Assembly (NCBI GenBank): GCA_951799425.1
Contig: OX637402.1
Coordinates: 20,225,844-20,289,843 of the forward strand
Source: Ilex aquifolium
Lineage: Eukaryota > Streptophyta > Magnoliopsida > Aquifoliales > Aquifoliaceae
Length of the DNA stretch: 64,000 nucleotides
Direction: 5' to 3'
Part shown: positions 45,940-58,400 of the stretch, in pieces
How positions within the stretch are numbered: the stretch's first letter is position 1
Layout: each line of letters begins with the position of its first letter
Made by a program: the position numbers and the translations under genes
Notes under the pieces: generated by a model
What the model saw: only the letters and a program-made list of their open reading frames with translations
What the model was told of the DNA's origin: nothing
Databases searched by the model: none

Positions 45940-46560
45940 AAACATCTGTTAAATGATCTTCTGACGAAGAAACGTGATGTGCACGTGGCTGGAGGGACCC
46001 ATGAATGTGATCGTACACGTGTGGGACGAACAGAGGGAGGAGAGAGAGAGAGAGAGGTGGACAGTTCACAGTAGTGTGGTGTCGCTGCCAAAACGAAACC
46101 CAAGTCCATCCGAGTATCCAGTCCAAAGAGAGGGGGTGGGGCCCCAATTGGGTACATCACATACCCATTAAATTCTTATCTGCATCCCCCCTGGAACAAA
46201 AGAAACAAAGAGACATGTGGGTCCGGCTCCTTTTAAAATTTTGTGGTTCCCACGGTGTAATCTGTGACACGTTGTTAGGTGTACATCATCAGTGGACCAC
46301 CCACTGGGTCCCAACCTATCAGAAGTTCCGTTGTGTACGCTGCATCACTTGCGTGGCATGCTTGAAGATGACTGCCTTAAGGGACAAGTGGGCGATTCTA
46401 GAGGTGCCAATCACCTATTTTCTTATTAAATTATTGGGATTTTTTGTTCAATGTTTCCTTCTTTATATTTTTCTTTCTTTTATTGCATTTAGTAGAAGTT
46501 GGGAGGAAAAATATCCGAAAATTATAGTATACACGTGGTTAGTACTTACGGATGTTAATT
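45940..46560. promoter_or_regulatory. GC-richer island with three CACGTG boxes
   Basis: Perfect CACGTG cores at 45982-45987, 46016-46021 and 46532-46537, the first as GCACGTGGC (ABRE-like). The stretch is clearly richer in G and C than its neighbours and has a (GA)n leader-like run at 46035-46055. Promoter-like in texture, but no gene starts nearby. The open frame at 46074-46562 has no domain. Confidence 0.35.
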
Positions 46561-48884
46561 GAACCGAATTTTGTGCACTTAAACCCGAGTCTGGCGAACT
46601 TATTTTTTTAAACAAGTTTAAAAAATTGTTCAAATTCAACTAATTTAGAACTTCAATCGAGTCTGAGCTCGAACCGAGTCCGAGTAGCTCGACTATTTTA
46701 CATATAAACGGACCGAGCTTGAGCCGAGTCTAAAAAATTAACACCCCTTCTATTACTCATGTCCATTATGCATTCTCTTAAATATTTGGTTTTTCATCTT
46801 TTTTATTTTTAGTGATAAGCAACATTTTCTAGACAAATCACAAAAAAATATAACTATTTGTTGATCATAACTATCGATTAAATTTGAGAATCATCGCTAA
46901 TCATAACTCAGGACGTCCGACTTTTATGGTGGTGGAGTGGTGGTAAGATGGTGGTGGATGTGGTGATGGTTGGGGCGTTAAACAATAGTTATAAGTAACT
47001 TTATGTCATTAAAAATATTTTGATCAAAATTTCTTTTCATTGTTATAAAAATTTGATTTATCCAACTTTGAAATAACTTATCTATTCTATTTCAACATTT
47101 CATCTTGTTTGTTGGTAAATATCGGAATAGTAATGTACATTCTATTTTATTTTCAAGTTCAGTATGTTTTTTTTATGATTATTCTACTTTCACTTAAAAG
47201 TTATTATCACATACTAAATGTTTGAACAGGATAGATAAGTCAAGGACTATCGATTAAGGTGTTTCTTTAATTGTTTAGTGATTAGATTGATAAGCTTACG
47301 ATCATCCTCCACATGCATCCTTTTCGCCTTTAGTTTTCAATAATAAAAGTTGTGTGGTGTGATTTTCTCAAATCAATATGAAATTCTAGTGTGAGAATCA
47401 ATTTATGATGGTTTTTGGTGTCTAGTTGACGAGTTTAAAGAGATGTTAGAACTAACAAGTAAAATTGTTAAACGTAATGAATCTAGGAACGGAGGTATGA
47501 GAATGTGTTGAACTTCATTTCCCTAAGAAGGAAAAAACACCTTGTGTAAAGCTTGACCTAACAGCTATGGCTATCTATCTGGTTCAATTCCACTAATAAA
47601 GTCTCAACATTGTTTCACATGAATCATGACAAGCTTGGAGATAACCTTTAGCATACACTTCAGGTTGAAAAAAAAATAAATAAATTATTAGAAGATTAGG
47701 TTCTAAAAGGTAATATATATTTGTTAATTAACAGAACTTCCACATGTAATTCAACTACTTCAGCAAGATATTCATCTGGTCAGGCTTGATTTTGAATAAA
47801 AACTTTAAAGAAAGGGTGCACACATACATCAATGAATTTTTCAAACTTATATGTACAACAATTTCAACATCTTAAAGAGGCCACAATATGGTGTTAGTCA
47901 TTATCCAATGAAGCACAATATGGTATTAGTCAAACCTGGTCTGATAAAAAATAGGTTATCTACGCCGGTGTTAATGTATTCATAAGACATAAATTTCTCA
48001 TGGTCTGATTCTACGGAGTTGCTAAAATTCAAATTCAGGACATTTGAGTTTACAGTTCGTCCCTTTTATTTTTTGAAGTGTTAATTTGACTCCCAAAAAA
48101 GTGCTGATCCAAAAAATTTGACTTTCAGTGGGTAGCCTCCATGTTTTTCTTCTTTTTCTTTCTTGGGATTCAAACCCTCTTGTCATTTTGTTCTCAGAAT
48201 ATGCACAATGCTGCTGTTTTTCTTTCTGGAATTATAAACAATTCTCAACCTGTTGTTTTCACCATAGTCCTGTGGGTGTGCTATATGGAGTGTAGAAGTC
48301 TGGGTTCACACACTTCTGAGAGCTACACATATTATGACAAAGCTCTCATGCCTGCCAGGTTTTCTTTCTTACAATGGCCTATTTGGACAATTTTTTTCAT
48401 CAAAAATAGCATTTTATCAATACCAAAAGAAAATAAAAAATAAAACTTATTTAAAGGCTTCCAAGAAAAAGTTAACTTCTCCAAAAACAGTCCAAACAAT
48501 TCCAAAAAATATTTTAACTTCAATTTTTTTATTTCACTTTTCAAACTACCCGAAAGAGTCAACTACAACCAGGCCAACAATATGTTAAAAATCTCACATG
48601 CTCTTGATCGATTATGATATAATCTCAGAAAGTGACTTTTTTCTTGTTTCTTTTTTTTTTTTTTGGAGAAAAGCAGAAAGTGACTTGAGGTTCACCATTT
48701 TCTAATAAGCCAAACAAGCCCACCATTCTGATTATTCCACTTTGATTGAACAAACAGTATCAACACAAACTCTGAAGGTGTGACAAAGTAAATTATTCAC
48801 TAACTTTAATTACAAAAGACTACCTAGGACCACTGCATTACATAGTTTTGCCAAAGGGACAAAAGCCTAAATGCAGATAATAAT
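46561..48884. other. Intergenic region downstream of the HD-Zip gene
   Basis: 3' flank of the HD-Zip gene plus AT-rich DNA. A degenerate SINE family B copy may lie at 47940-48095 (minus). The open frame at 48141-48443 is low-complexity and not called. Confidence 0.4.
47940..48095 (-). mobile_element. SINE family B, degenerate copy
   Basis: The minus strand shares the order CCTGAATTTGAATTTTAG, AGAATCAGACCATGAGAAAT, TTTATGTCTTATGAATAC with the SINE at 38935-39083. Box A is eroded and the ends are approximate. Confidence 0.45.
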
Positions 48885-50591
48885 TCAGTAGGACCAGAAC
48901 CAAACGGCTTGATCTTCAACCGGAAATCCCAAATTGCATGAATTTTCTGGTGGGTCATCATAACAACCATATTCAAGTTTTGGGAAGCATAGTGGGTGCA
49001 GAAGGCTCCTGCTGAGATTATCTTCTTCATCTTGAGAGAAATCTGACTGCTCTGGTTCAAAAACATTAGAAGAATCAGCAGGCTCTAAAAATAAAGAATG
49101 GTTTCCATCGGCGAAACACGGGCTTTCGGAGTCGGCAACACCACTTTTGGCAGAGCTTGCATCTTCCTGTTTACATACCACCATTGGAATACTGATTGCA
49201 TTTTGAGAAATTGTATTGGGAATTGGTTTCTGATTCTCTGCATTCAATGGATTGATCAAATCAGATGGCTCTGACTTCGCCTTCCCTTTGTCTACTGTAA
49301 GCAATTGGTCTGAGAGCAATTGAACCTATTGAAAATGAAAGATCAAACCATTAAGTATGAACCATTCATTCCAAGTACCAACTGAATTGAACAATGCTGA
49401 GGTTTCTGGCCATAAGCAAGTACCTCATTTTTCAATCTATCATTCTCTTTGAAGAGGCTATCATAATCAGCTTTGAGTTTGTCATAGCTTGATTTTAAGG
49501 AATCAAAATCCTTCTCAAGCTGTTTGGTTCTGCATCGGGCACGCCGGTTTTGATACCATATTGCAACTTGCCGTGGCTGCAAGCCAATTTCCTTAGCAAG
49601 CTGGACCTTCCTCTCTGGTTCAAGTTTGTTTTCCACCTCAAAACTCCTCTCTAGAAATTGAACTTGATTGGCGGTGAGTCGCCTTTTCTTTTGGGGTTGA
49701 TGAAAACATCCATCATAATCCTCATTTCCATATTCTTCTTCTTTATCAATTGGAGAAAACAGTGACCTACCAGTAACATTTTCTCCAGGAGAATTTTCGA
49801 AGTTAACCATGGATGTAGAACCTGAAACAGAGTCACCTGGACATTAAGATGGTGAATAATTTTATCAAACAGTATAAAAGCACATATTTACCATTTTAAC
49901 TGCAAAATTCTCATGTGGGTATGTAAAATTAAATGTTTCCTACAAAGGGCACACCCTTCAGACACAGTACACAAACTTTAGGCCAGTTATATTCGAGAGC
50001 AATCTCATAAACGAGTGCTAAAAAGTTAGAAGATTTTCACTTCCTTCTGTTGTAACGTTATAACAATTCATATATTTAAAAACATAATAAATTAGGCAAA
50101 ATTGAATACAGAGGTGTCAAGTTCTGAATATAAACAAGATAAAAACTTCAACTTCATCAATTATAAATTCAAATAAGAAAAAAGAGAGGAAGTAGATCAC
50201 CTAACAAAATACATAACAGAGATTACCACCATGTATGAATAGATGACTCATCAAATTCCCCACACAAAATGAATCATCAAGCAAGTATAGATCAAAACAC
50301 CAACGATTATCCAAGAGCAAAACCCATCAAGGAAAATTAGTAATTACACAGTTAAAAGCAACAATTTCCCACACGAAAGAAAGAATTGAAGAGGATATTT
50401 CTAACCAAAAACCAACAAGAAAGAATCAATGGCAAGTCAAACTGAAAGCATAGAAGAAAATTACCATGGAAAGAAGGAGAAGAGTTGGAAACCCAGAGAG
50501 AATCAAGAAAATCAGAAGAACAAGGAAGCCTTTCTTTTTGAAGTAAAAGGGTCATGTTGGCACCATCATACACCCTCCCACCACCCTCCAT
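48885..50591 (-). CDS. Homeodomain-leucine zipper class I transcription factor (ATHB54 position)
   Basis: Three exons, 50591-50465, 49836-49424 and 49325-48885, give 326 aa. Start [20 protein letters not shown]; acidic stretch (about 73-84); homeodomain about 91-146 ([20 protein letters not shown], then [20 protein letters not shown], then the recognition helix [16 protein letters not shown]); leucine zipper about 147-189 with the exon 2/3 junction inside it, as usual in class I; an acidic C-terminus ending in an aromatic QAVWFWSY, resembling an AHA activation motif. No START domain, so class I. These factors bind CAATNATTG as dimers and regulate development or stress responses. Sequence resembles the HAT5/ATHB5-6-16 type; position next to RRM and RCC1 genes suggests the ATHB54 locus. 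Two near-invariant helix residues are changed (Phe to Tyr, Trp to Cys). A 3-codon uORF (MSF) starts at 50635. Confidence 0.93.
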
Positions 50592-50639
50592 AGCTTCTTC
50601 CCTATATTCGAATTTCAAGTCACTCAAAAGCTCATATTT

Positions 50640-52770
50640 TTTTGGGAGAAGGTCAAGAAATTTTATGGGTTCAGTTCAAGGCTTATGTCGAAAAAATGTG
50701 GTGATGAGAATTAAATTAACGTCAGAGGTATGAGAGTCCGCAGGGCTCAGACCCATCACTCAGAAGAACAAGCAGAGATAGGGAAGAGAGAGAGATAGAG
50801 AAATGAAAAATATGCAAGAAAAGGTGACAGATGTGAAGAAATGATTCCTCTGGGAAGGAGAGCTCCATGGGGGTCATAACAAGATCAGAAATCAAGCGGA
50901 GGATTTCTACTTCTGCTGGAAGACTGGACGAGTTGTGAAGTTACTATAATATCCTCACTAAACCACTGGCATGGGAGTGTCAAAATATGACATGTTGCGT
51001 TACCACGAAACGAAATTAGAAGATTTTAGTATTCCTTAAGTCACTCGTTTTATAAACAAGTGCGCCAGATACGACACGGTTAATAAATGAATCGGGTATG
51101 AGTTAAGTCAATTAAAAAAAATATACGATACGATTCGTATATATACTATTTATACATAATTCATATACAACACGAATCTGTCTCACCCGATATGATTGAC
51201 AAAGTTCTGACATGAAATTAAAACAAACTAATGTTGAGAAAATTCTTAGGATTATTTGTTCTTTGTTTATATTGCATAAACTATAGCAAATTTGTGAATA
51301 ATATTTTTTATATCAAAAATTGGTCATCTCATAACTAATTACATTATACTCAAATTTATATAGAGCGATAAAATATTATAACTCAATTTATTCAGATACA
51401 ATTTGATCTATATGTTGTCTATTAGATCTCTAATATACTTATTGAGGATATGTTGGAACTCTTTCAATTTTGCTTCTTAATAAACTTATTCAAGGTATAT
51501 TAAGACTTTTTAACTTCTCTTTCTAATCAATGTGAGATTCTCATATATTATGTTCCAATATAATTTATATTTATTACGTAAATTTTGTTGTTTATCGAAT
51601 TTATTTTATACAATCAAATTGACAAAATTCAAAAAACTGACATAAGAATCTTAAGAAATCTTCGAACATCACAAGTAAGAATAATGAATTTGTTTGAAGC
51701 TAGCTTAAATAGCTTTTAAGGAATTTGGAGTAAAATTAGTCGACTCGTTCAGACCTTGCATTTTTTACTAGTTTATGTAACAGTTTTTTGGACCCAAAAA
51801 AGTTCGTTTCTTTAGGCCGATTTTTTTTTTGAATGATATTAAGACTGATTCAAAAAATTGATTTTATGAGTTTTTCTTCCGACTATTTTAAATTTTGTAA
51901 CGAGTCTTACATAACTTTTTAGTTCATTATGTTCACAAAAAATATTATTAGTGTCATAAAAAAAATTAAAATTCATATTTTAGAAATTATTATGCATAAT
52001 TTATACATACATATAATTAATTTTTTTTATTTTGACACAAAAAACTAAAACAACTAAAAATCATTCCAAACAAACATTTTTAGCTTTCTAAAGAAGACTT
52101 TAAACGGTTTTTTGAGGGACTTATTTTAACCCTAACTTTTTTGCAAAATTTTTTAAATCGCAACTTTTTACCTAAAAAATTAGCGCTAAACAGACCCATT
52201 GTAATCTAATCTAATATTCTAATTATAGTCATATCCTATAACTTTGACCAAATTCCATCCCTTAAAAGAAAAACATAGAATCAAGCCAAAGGTTGCTTAG
52301 AGGACTCATTAATCTAATTAAAGATGAGTTGAGAAATGAAATTAAACTTTCATTGGATTTATTAAAAATATGCATAAAAAAATTAGATGCTCGAAATTAA
52401 AAGGAGGGGTATATTTGTATTTTTACTGGAAGAGAAAGTTTAGATGACAACGAGGAGAAGGAGGGTAGGAAAAAAACAAAATCAAAATGTCCAATCAGTC
52501 GTTATCAGTAGGGGAACTCAATACAGATGACTCATTACCCTAGTGGGCCCCATATCTTTTTCTTTTAAAAAGAATTTTAGTCATACCCCTTCTAATTTAT
52601 TATATAAGAAAGGACAGCTCATTTATTTTTTAAATTTACACCGACACCCCTGTCAAGTAAAATGTATTAATTAAAATTCAATTTTAATAAATTATCCATT
52701 ATATATTTTGAAAAAAACTTCATTCACTCTCCCTCTAAATTAACATATCTTTAATGAGATCTCCTCTATT
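50640..52770. other. Region upstream of the HD-Zip gene and AT-rich intergenic DNA
   Basis: The first few hundred bases (GAGAGAGAGATAGAGAAATG near 50786) look like leader and promoter of the HD-Zip gene. Beyond about 51000 no gene, RNA or clear mobile element was recognised. Confidence 0.4.
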
Positions 52771-52779
52771 TTTTAAATG

Positions 52780-53310
52780 TTTTACGTATTAAAGTTTTGG
52801 TCGATTAAAATTCCATTCGAACTAATTAAAATTTATTTTTATGTATTAAAATTTGAATTAATTAAAAATTATATTTTTTCACTTATTAAAATTTTAAACG
52901 ATTAAAAGTTCAAATCAAATTTTAATCAATTCGCATTAAATTTTAATTAGCTCTAATTTTGATACATAAAAAATATAAATTTTAAACGACTCAAATTTTA
53001 ATACATAAAAAATAAATTTTAATCAAATTGAATCAAATTTTAATAAACAAAAAAATACAAAATTTTAATTGACTCGAAGATAATTTTAATCAGGGCTAAT
53101 AGTTCAAGTAGAGCTCAAATCGATTCGAATTTTAATACGTAAAAAAATATTTTTAATATGCTTGAATTTAATATGTAAAAAAAAATAAAATTTAATCAAT
53201 TCAAATTGAATTTTAATCGACTGAAATTTTAAAATGTGGAAAAAAAATTTAATTAGCTTGAATTTTAATATGTAAAAAAATAAATTTTAAATGGTCAAAT
53301 TTTAATTAAA
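52780..53310. repeat. Degenerate AT-rich minisatellite
   Basis: A unit of about 30 bases, roughly AATTTTAATACGTAAAAAA followed by TAAATTTTAATCGATTC, recurs many times with heavy drift and in part in both orientations. Confidence 0.6.
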
Positions 53311-53739
53311 TTTTTTATAGAAAGATTATTTGGTGTTTATGAAGTGGTAATTTTGGTATTTTAGATAATTTAATTTTGTTATAAATTATAGTTTAATAAT
53401 AGGAAGTGTTAGTAATATTTAAATATAAATTATAAGAGGTGTTAGCGATATTTTTGATAATAAAAAAAAAATATTTTTAAAGATATGATAAACAAAAAAT
53501 AGTGCGGCTGAAAATTTTCCTTTTCTTGATTGTATCGGAGTAGACCGCGCCTGTTTTGGCTCCATATACAGCTTTTAGCTCCCTCCTGCCGCTTACCCCC
53601 AAGCCGTCGCTTTTTCTTTCAACGGCTACTGACAGTAGCACTACTAATGGATGGTATTTTAAGGGAAATTTGGAGGCAGTCCTTTTATATGTATTTAAGG
53701 TAACTCGTGGTTAAAGACACGGTGCAACGTAAGTGAAAA

Positions 53740-54390
53740 ATGATGGATTTGGAAGGATAGAAATTCAATGTGAATGGTTTTGAGAGAGATGTTGGAGACC
53801 GTTAGATTAGTATATTTGAAACCGTCGAATGGACTTATTGAAGTCTGATCTATTTAATATTATAGATTTGAAACAAATAAAAGTAATATTCTATAATATT
53901 TAATCTTCTTACAAATTTTATATTTTACTCATTTTTTGTTATATATATATATATATATATATATTTCATTTTTGGTTATATATTCCATAATTTTTAAACC
54001 AAAGGAAGTTCCAACAAATCATACCAACACTCTAAGGAATCAATTTTAGTTTCCTAATTTTAAGAAATTTGGTGTAGACTTTTTTTTTTTTTTGTTCTGG
54101 TACCCAACTTGTTTGACCCAATTAATTTTCTTTTTCACAATTCATTACAGCGGGCCCAATTAAGAATATACAAAAATATATATAAAACATATATAACTAA
54201 AAAAAAAAAAATCAGGGTGGTCCTAGGCCCCTCCTCTATCCACCACTGCTAGAGAGAAAGAGTGAAGAGTGAGAAGAGGAAGGTAAAATTCAATATGAAT
54301 GGTTTTCAGAGAGATGTTAATGATCGTTTGATGAGTTTATTTGAGACCGTAGTATGAACTTATTGAAATCTTTTCTGTTTTATATTATAG
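53740..54390. repeat. Two copies of a dispersed repeat ending TATTATAGAT
   Basis: 53755-53875 and 54285-54395 share AAATTCAATRTGAATGGTTT, GAGAGATGTT, an ACCGTYxGATGAG-like motif and the end TTTTATATTATAGAT. The same 3' motif ends both units at 54742-55480. Confidence 0.65.
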
Positions 54391-54741
54391 ATAAATTCAC
54401 GAAATATGATAGAATTGACTTAAAAAAACATTAATTTATATACATGTAATCAAAATCGAACATTAATTTATATACATATAATCAAAATCGAGTCAAATCT
54501 ATTATAAATTAAAAATCTAATTTATCAAAAAACATATCGCCAAATAAGTTCTATCAAAAAAAGTTCTACAAATATCATTTATAAAATATTATTTTTTTAA
54601 TTAGTACAAGTTATTACAAAATTATTAATTTATAAGAATATATTAGCATTAGATTTTCTTAAGAGATAAAAAAAATTAGTCTTGAACTTTTGATTCAAGA
54701 TATGTTTAATACATGTTAGTTTGAGACAATTAATTATATTC

Positions 54742-55480
54742 AATATAAATGTGTTAAATAGTGCCCTTGTTTTATTATTGTGTTTTATAAAAATTCAAAA
54801 TGTTACACTACACAGATGATCTTAATGGCAAATTTATCTCATTTAATTATTGTGTTAAAGAAAATCATGTGTTCCAAGATCAGTCGTAATCGTTGACCGA
54901 TTGGGAGAAAAATATTAAGGAAAAAATGGTAATTTCTTAATAGTTGGATGAATGAATTTGAGATAATAGGATATGTCCAAAATCAGCCGTAATTGTTGAC
55001 CGGTTGGGGGGGAAATATTAAGGGAAAAAAAAGTAATTTCTTGACCGTTTGATGAATGAATTTGAAACCGTATGATGAGTTTGTTGAAACCGCTCTGTTT
55101 TATATTATAGAATATAAATGTGTTAAGTAGCGCCCTTGTTTTATTATTGTGTCTTATAAAAATTTAAAATATTACACTACACAGATGATATTAATGGCAA
55201 ATTTATCTCATTTAATTATTGTGTTAAAGAAAATTATGTGCTCCAAGATTAGTTGCAATCGTTGACCGATTGGGAGGAAAATATTAAGGAAAAAATGGTA
55301 ATTTCTTGACCGTTAGATGAATGAATTTGAGATAATAGGATGTGTCCAAAATCAGCCGTAATTTTTGACCGATTGGGGGGAAATATTAAGGGAAAAAAAG
55401 GTAATTTTCTTGACCGTTTGATGAATGAATTTAAAACCGTATGATGAGTTTGTTGAAGCCACCATATTTTATATTATAGA
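54742..55480. repeat. 369-bp tandem duplication
   Basis: Unit 1 (54742-55110) and unit 2 (55111-55480) match almost throughout (TATAAATGTGTTAA, TTACACTACACAGATGAT, CAAATTTATCTCATTTAATT, GTTGACCGATTGGG). Within each unit a block (CAATCGTTGACCGATTGGGAG ... TGAATGAATTTGAGAT) is itself duplicated, so four related sub-blocks are present. Each unit ends TTTTATATTATAG. Confidence 0.85.
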
Positions 55481-57880
55481 TTTAGAGATAAGTCCGTTAA
55501 AGAAATTTATTTAGTTTTAAGTTTATTTTTTTATCAATTTTACTATTATAACCATTCCTTGTAAAAATGTTATAAACGACATTTATAGACACGATAATCA
55601 ATCATATACATATCATTTATAATCGCCTTCAAATCCGTTTACAATCTTCAAAGGTATAATGTTTGCTTATCTGAAAAACAAGAAATCGACATTTACAAAA
55701 AACCGTTTATATTCAAATTTCAAACCAATTACATTCTATAAAATACAATTTCAATTTACTATTTCAGTTTACTTTGGACTCCATCGACAAAATATTAATA
55801 ATGAATATTAATATTTAAAAAATAACAATAGTAACATATTCAACAAAGATAATAACATTGTCACTAAAAAAATAGTAACATACTCACAAAAAAATAGTAA
55901 CATGGTAAAAAAGTAATAACAATTAGGGATTTAATTCTGTCAAAGTGGGCATTAATTTTGTAACCAAGATTCAAGAGAACCTATACATTAGTACTAAATT
56001 AAAGTGTTATATATTTCAATTTTTTTTTTTTTTTTTTGTTGCACAAAACAATCGAGTATTCATTTGTTGTATTACTGTGGAAAAAGTTCATGTTACTGTA
56101 CGTGAATCGAAAAATGGAGTTCAGAATTTCGATATCTTGATGTTCACAATTGGTGTGGGTGTCGTAATTCAACTGTCGATTGTGTGTTCCTACTCGTCAT
56201 TTTGTAAATTTTTAATTTGTGAATTTTATTTTCACTAAAATTATTCGAAAGTTAATGATACTGTAAAATAACTATTGTCTTGTATTTTGTAAATTTAGAT
56301 GTGTTTACGGAGTACAAAACTTTGATGTTACTGTGAATATTAAAGTGTATGTTACATAATATACGTCTCAAGGTTTGCAATTGTATGTTAATATTTACTA
56401 TAGTAACATTAGTGTCAGTATAATAACACGACTTTACTGGTAACACGACCCTAATTGTAACTTCAATCATATAGTAACATGAATGTTAATATATATTAAC
56501 ATTCGCGTTACTAAATTTTGTTGGCATTGTTCAGCCTCTCTATATTATGCATTACTGTTGTTAAGGAATTTTTGTGATCTGATTTTGACTTAATAAACCA
56601 ACAATTTATTCGTACATTAAGTTTCTCATATATAACTTTCATATAAACTTCCGTTAATTATCATAATATTTAATGAACAGTTTCATATATAACTCAATCA
56701 AGAGTTTCCATATATACCTCAATGATCTAACTTATGTGACTTTTCATAACTGGACAAAACTAACACCGTTGGGGGTAATTTTGAGATTTAAAAAATAAGT
56801 GGACTTAAGTATCTACCTATAAGTTTAAACATGGACTTACCCCCAAATAAGTTTCTTTCCAGAACTCAAGTCATTATAAATCCATCTAGGGGGACGCACC
56901 CTCTATTTTCACGAATTTTAAATAGTCCGAATTCAAATTTAAATGGTTTATCTGATAATTTAATAAATTTTATTTTTGTGGTATATATCCAAATTCGCTA
57001 ATAATTTAGAATTTGATTCAAAAATTTGATTCGATTTGAATAAATAAATTAATTAAATTCTAACAAATTATACCTAAAATTTTTAAGTAATCACTTTTTT
57101 TTTTAATATTTATATAAAAATATATAAATAATTCAGATCAGATTATAATCGGATCGGATTCGAATCCATGAAATATAAGATATTACATTCGGGTTTGAAT
57201 TATCGATAAAAAATATTAATCCATATTCGACTAATCGGATTCAGATTCAGATAAGATTTTGAAATGAACAGGCCTACTGACCAGTGTCCCAGAATTTGAA
57301 TTAAAGAGAAAATGTATTAGAAAGAAATTTACTCTCATCAAATTTGGAATTTTTTTTTATTAATTTGAATGTAAATTTAATTTAAAATTGTATAATTAAT
57401 TATGTAATAAATTTTATATTTAATTCATATAAATAAATTAATTCAAATTATTTTTAGAAAATTACATAAAAATATTAATTTGGTTTTATTAAGTAATCAC
57501 TAAATTATGTATATCAATATTTATGTATTTAAAATAGAGCTAGAATTGAATTAAATATTAATAAATACAATCTGAATCTATAAAGTACAATAAAATTAAT
57601 AACAACTCAGTTCAAGGTAATGAATTCATCTAATAAAATTTAAATACAGGTCAAATTCGGGTTAAGAGTTTTAATATGGTACTAAAAAAAATTATTACAA
57701 TACTATTTATTATTTTTTTAGGTATTTATACTATCTTTTTAGTGAAATTTATTATCTTTATTGTTTTTTAGAGTATATTCCATTTTTAAGTTTACTTGTC
57801 ATTTTTTAGGTAGAATTTATGAGTAATTTTAATTTTCAATATCCCGTTTTTCTTAGATTAAAATTTGAGCAATACTGCAT
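55481..57880. other. Gene-less AT-rich stretch
   Basis: Contains AATAGTAACAT repeats at 55820-55925 related to the minisatellite of the palindrome at 43463-44127, and a short palindrome at 56470-56512 (GTAACATGAATGTTAATAT...). Open frames at 55945-56238 and 56470-56252 overlap such repeats and are not called. Confidence 0.4.
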
Positions 57881-57892
57881 GAACTTAAAAAG

Positions 57893-58017
57893 TAGACTTA
57901 AAATGTATACTTGATAATCACAATAATTGATTTTATTATGGATCCCAATAAAATGTTGGGATCAGTATCAGTACCTATTTAATGATTGTGATTATCAAGT
58001 ACACATTTTAAGTCCAA
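57893..58017. repeat. Hairpin MITE, about 125 bp
   Basis: Arms GACTTAAAATGTATACTTGA and, inward from the right, GACTTAAAATGTGTACTTGA continue for about 35 bases (TAATCACAAT). The loop contains a second stem, GGATCCCAATAAAATGTTGGGATC-like. No target duplication was resolved. Confidence 0.75.
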
Positions 58018-58185
58018 ATAACATTCTATTAAAATTTAGTGCAAGACTAGCCATTTGGGGGACACGTCATGGATTTATCTTTGTCTACCACCCCCGTTAA
58101 CTTTAATTTTATTAAATTTAATTTTCAATAAAAATGGAAAACTCACATATAAGTGGAGATTAAAAATGGTATTACTTCTCCACAT

Positions 58186-58400
58186 GATTTAAGGTCGTGG
58201 TATCAATTATCAACTTGAGGGTTCTGTGACATCGATCAATATATCGTATGGTAAAAAATTTAAGTTATATCACGCTGCGTCGCGAAATAATATCGTTTGA
58301 TTCGATAAAAATAACTCGACAACTCAGGATTAACTCAAAGACATCACGCACGACTCGACTGAATCGTGTAAAATTCAAAATTTTTACGTAACGTGTGACG
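58186..58400. mobile_element. Possible relative of the hAT-like element at 1912-3148
   Basis: TTTAAGGTCGTGGTATCA and ACATCGATCAATATATCG resemble the left subterminal region of that element (TTCAAGGTCGCGGTATCG; ACATCGATCACGGCGTCG), and the right side has AAATTTTGAATTTTACACGA. No target duplication. Confidence 0.4.

Noticed and set aside
46074-46562. 162-codon open frame on the plus strand
   Set aside because: No domain, odd Cys/Trp-rich composition, overlaps open frames on the other strand and sits in a promoter-like GC-richer patch.
48141-48443. 100-codon open frame starting MFFFFFFLG
   Set aside because: Low-complexity start, no domain, and a matching open frame on the other strand.
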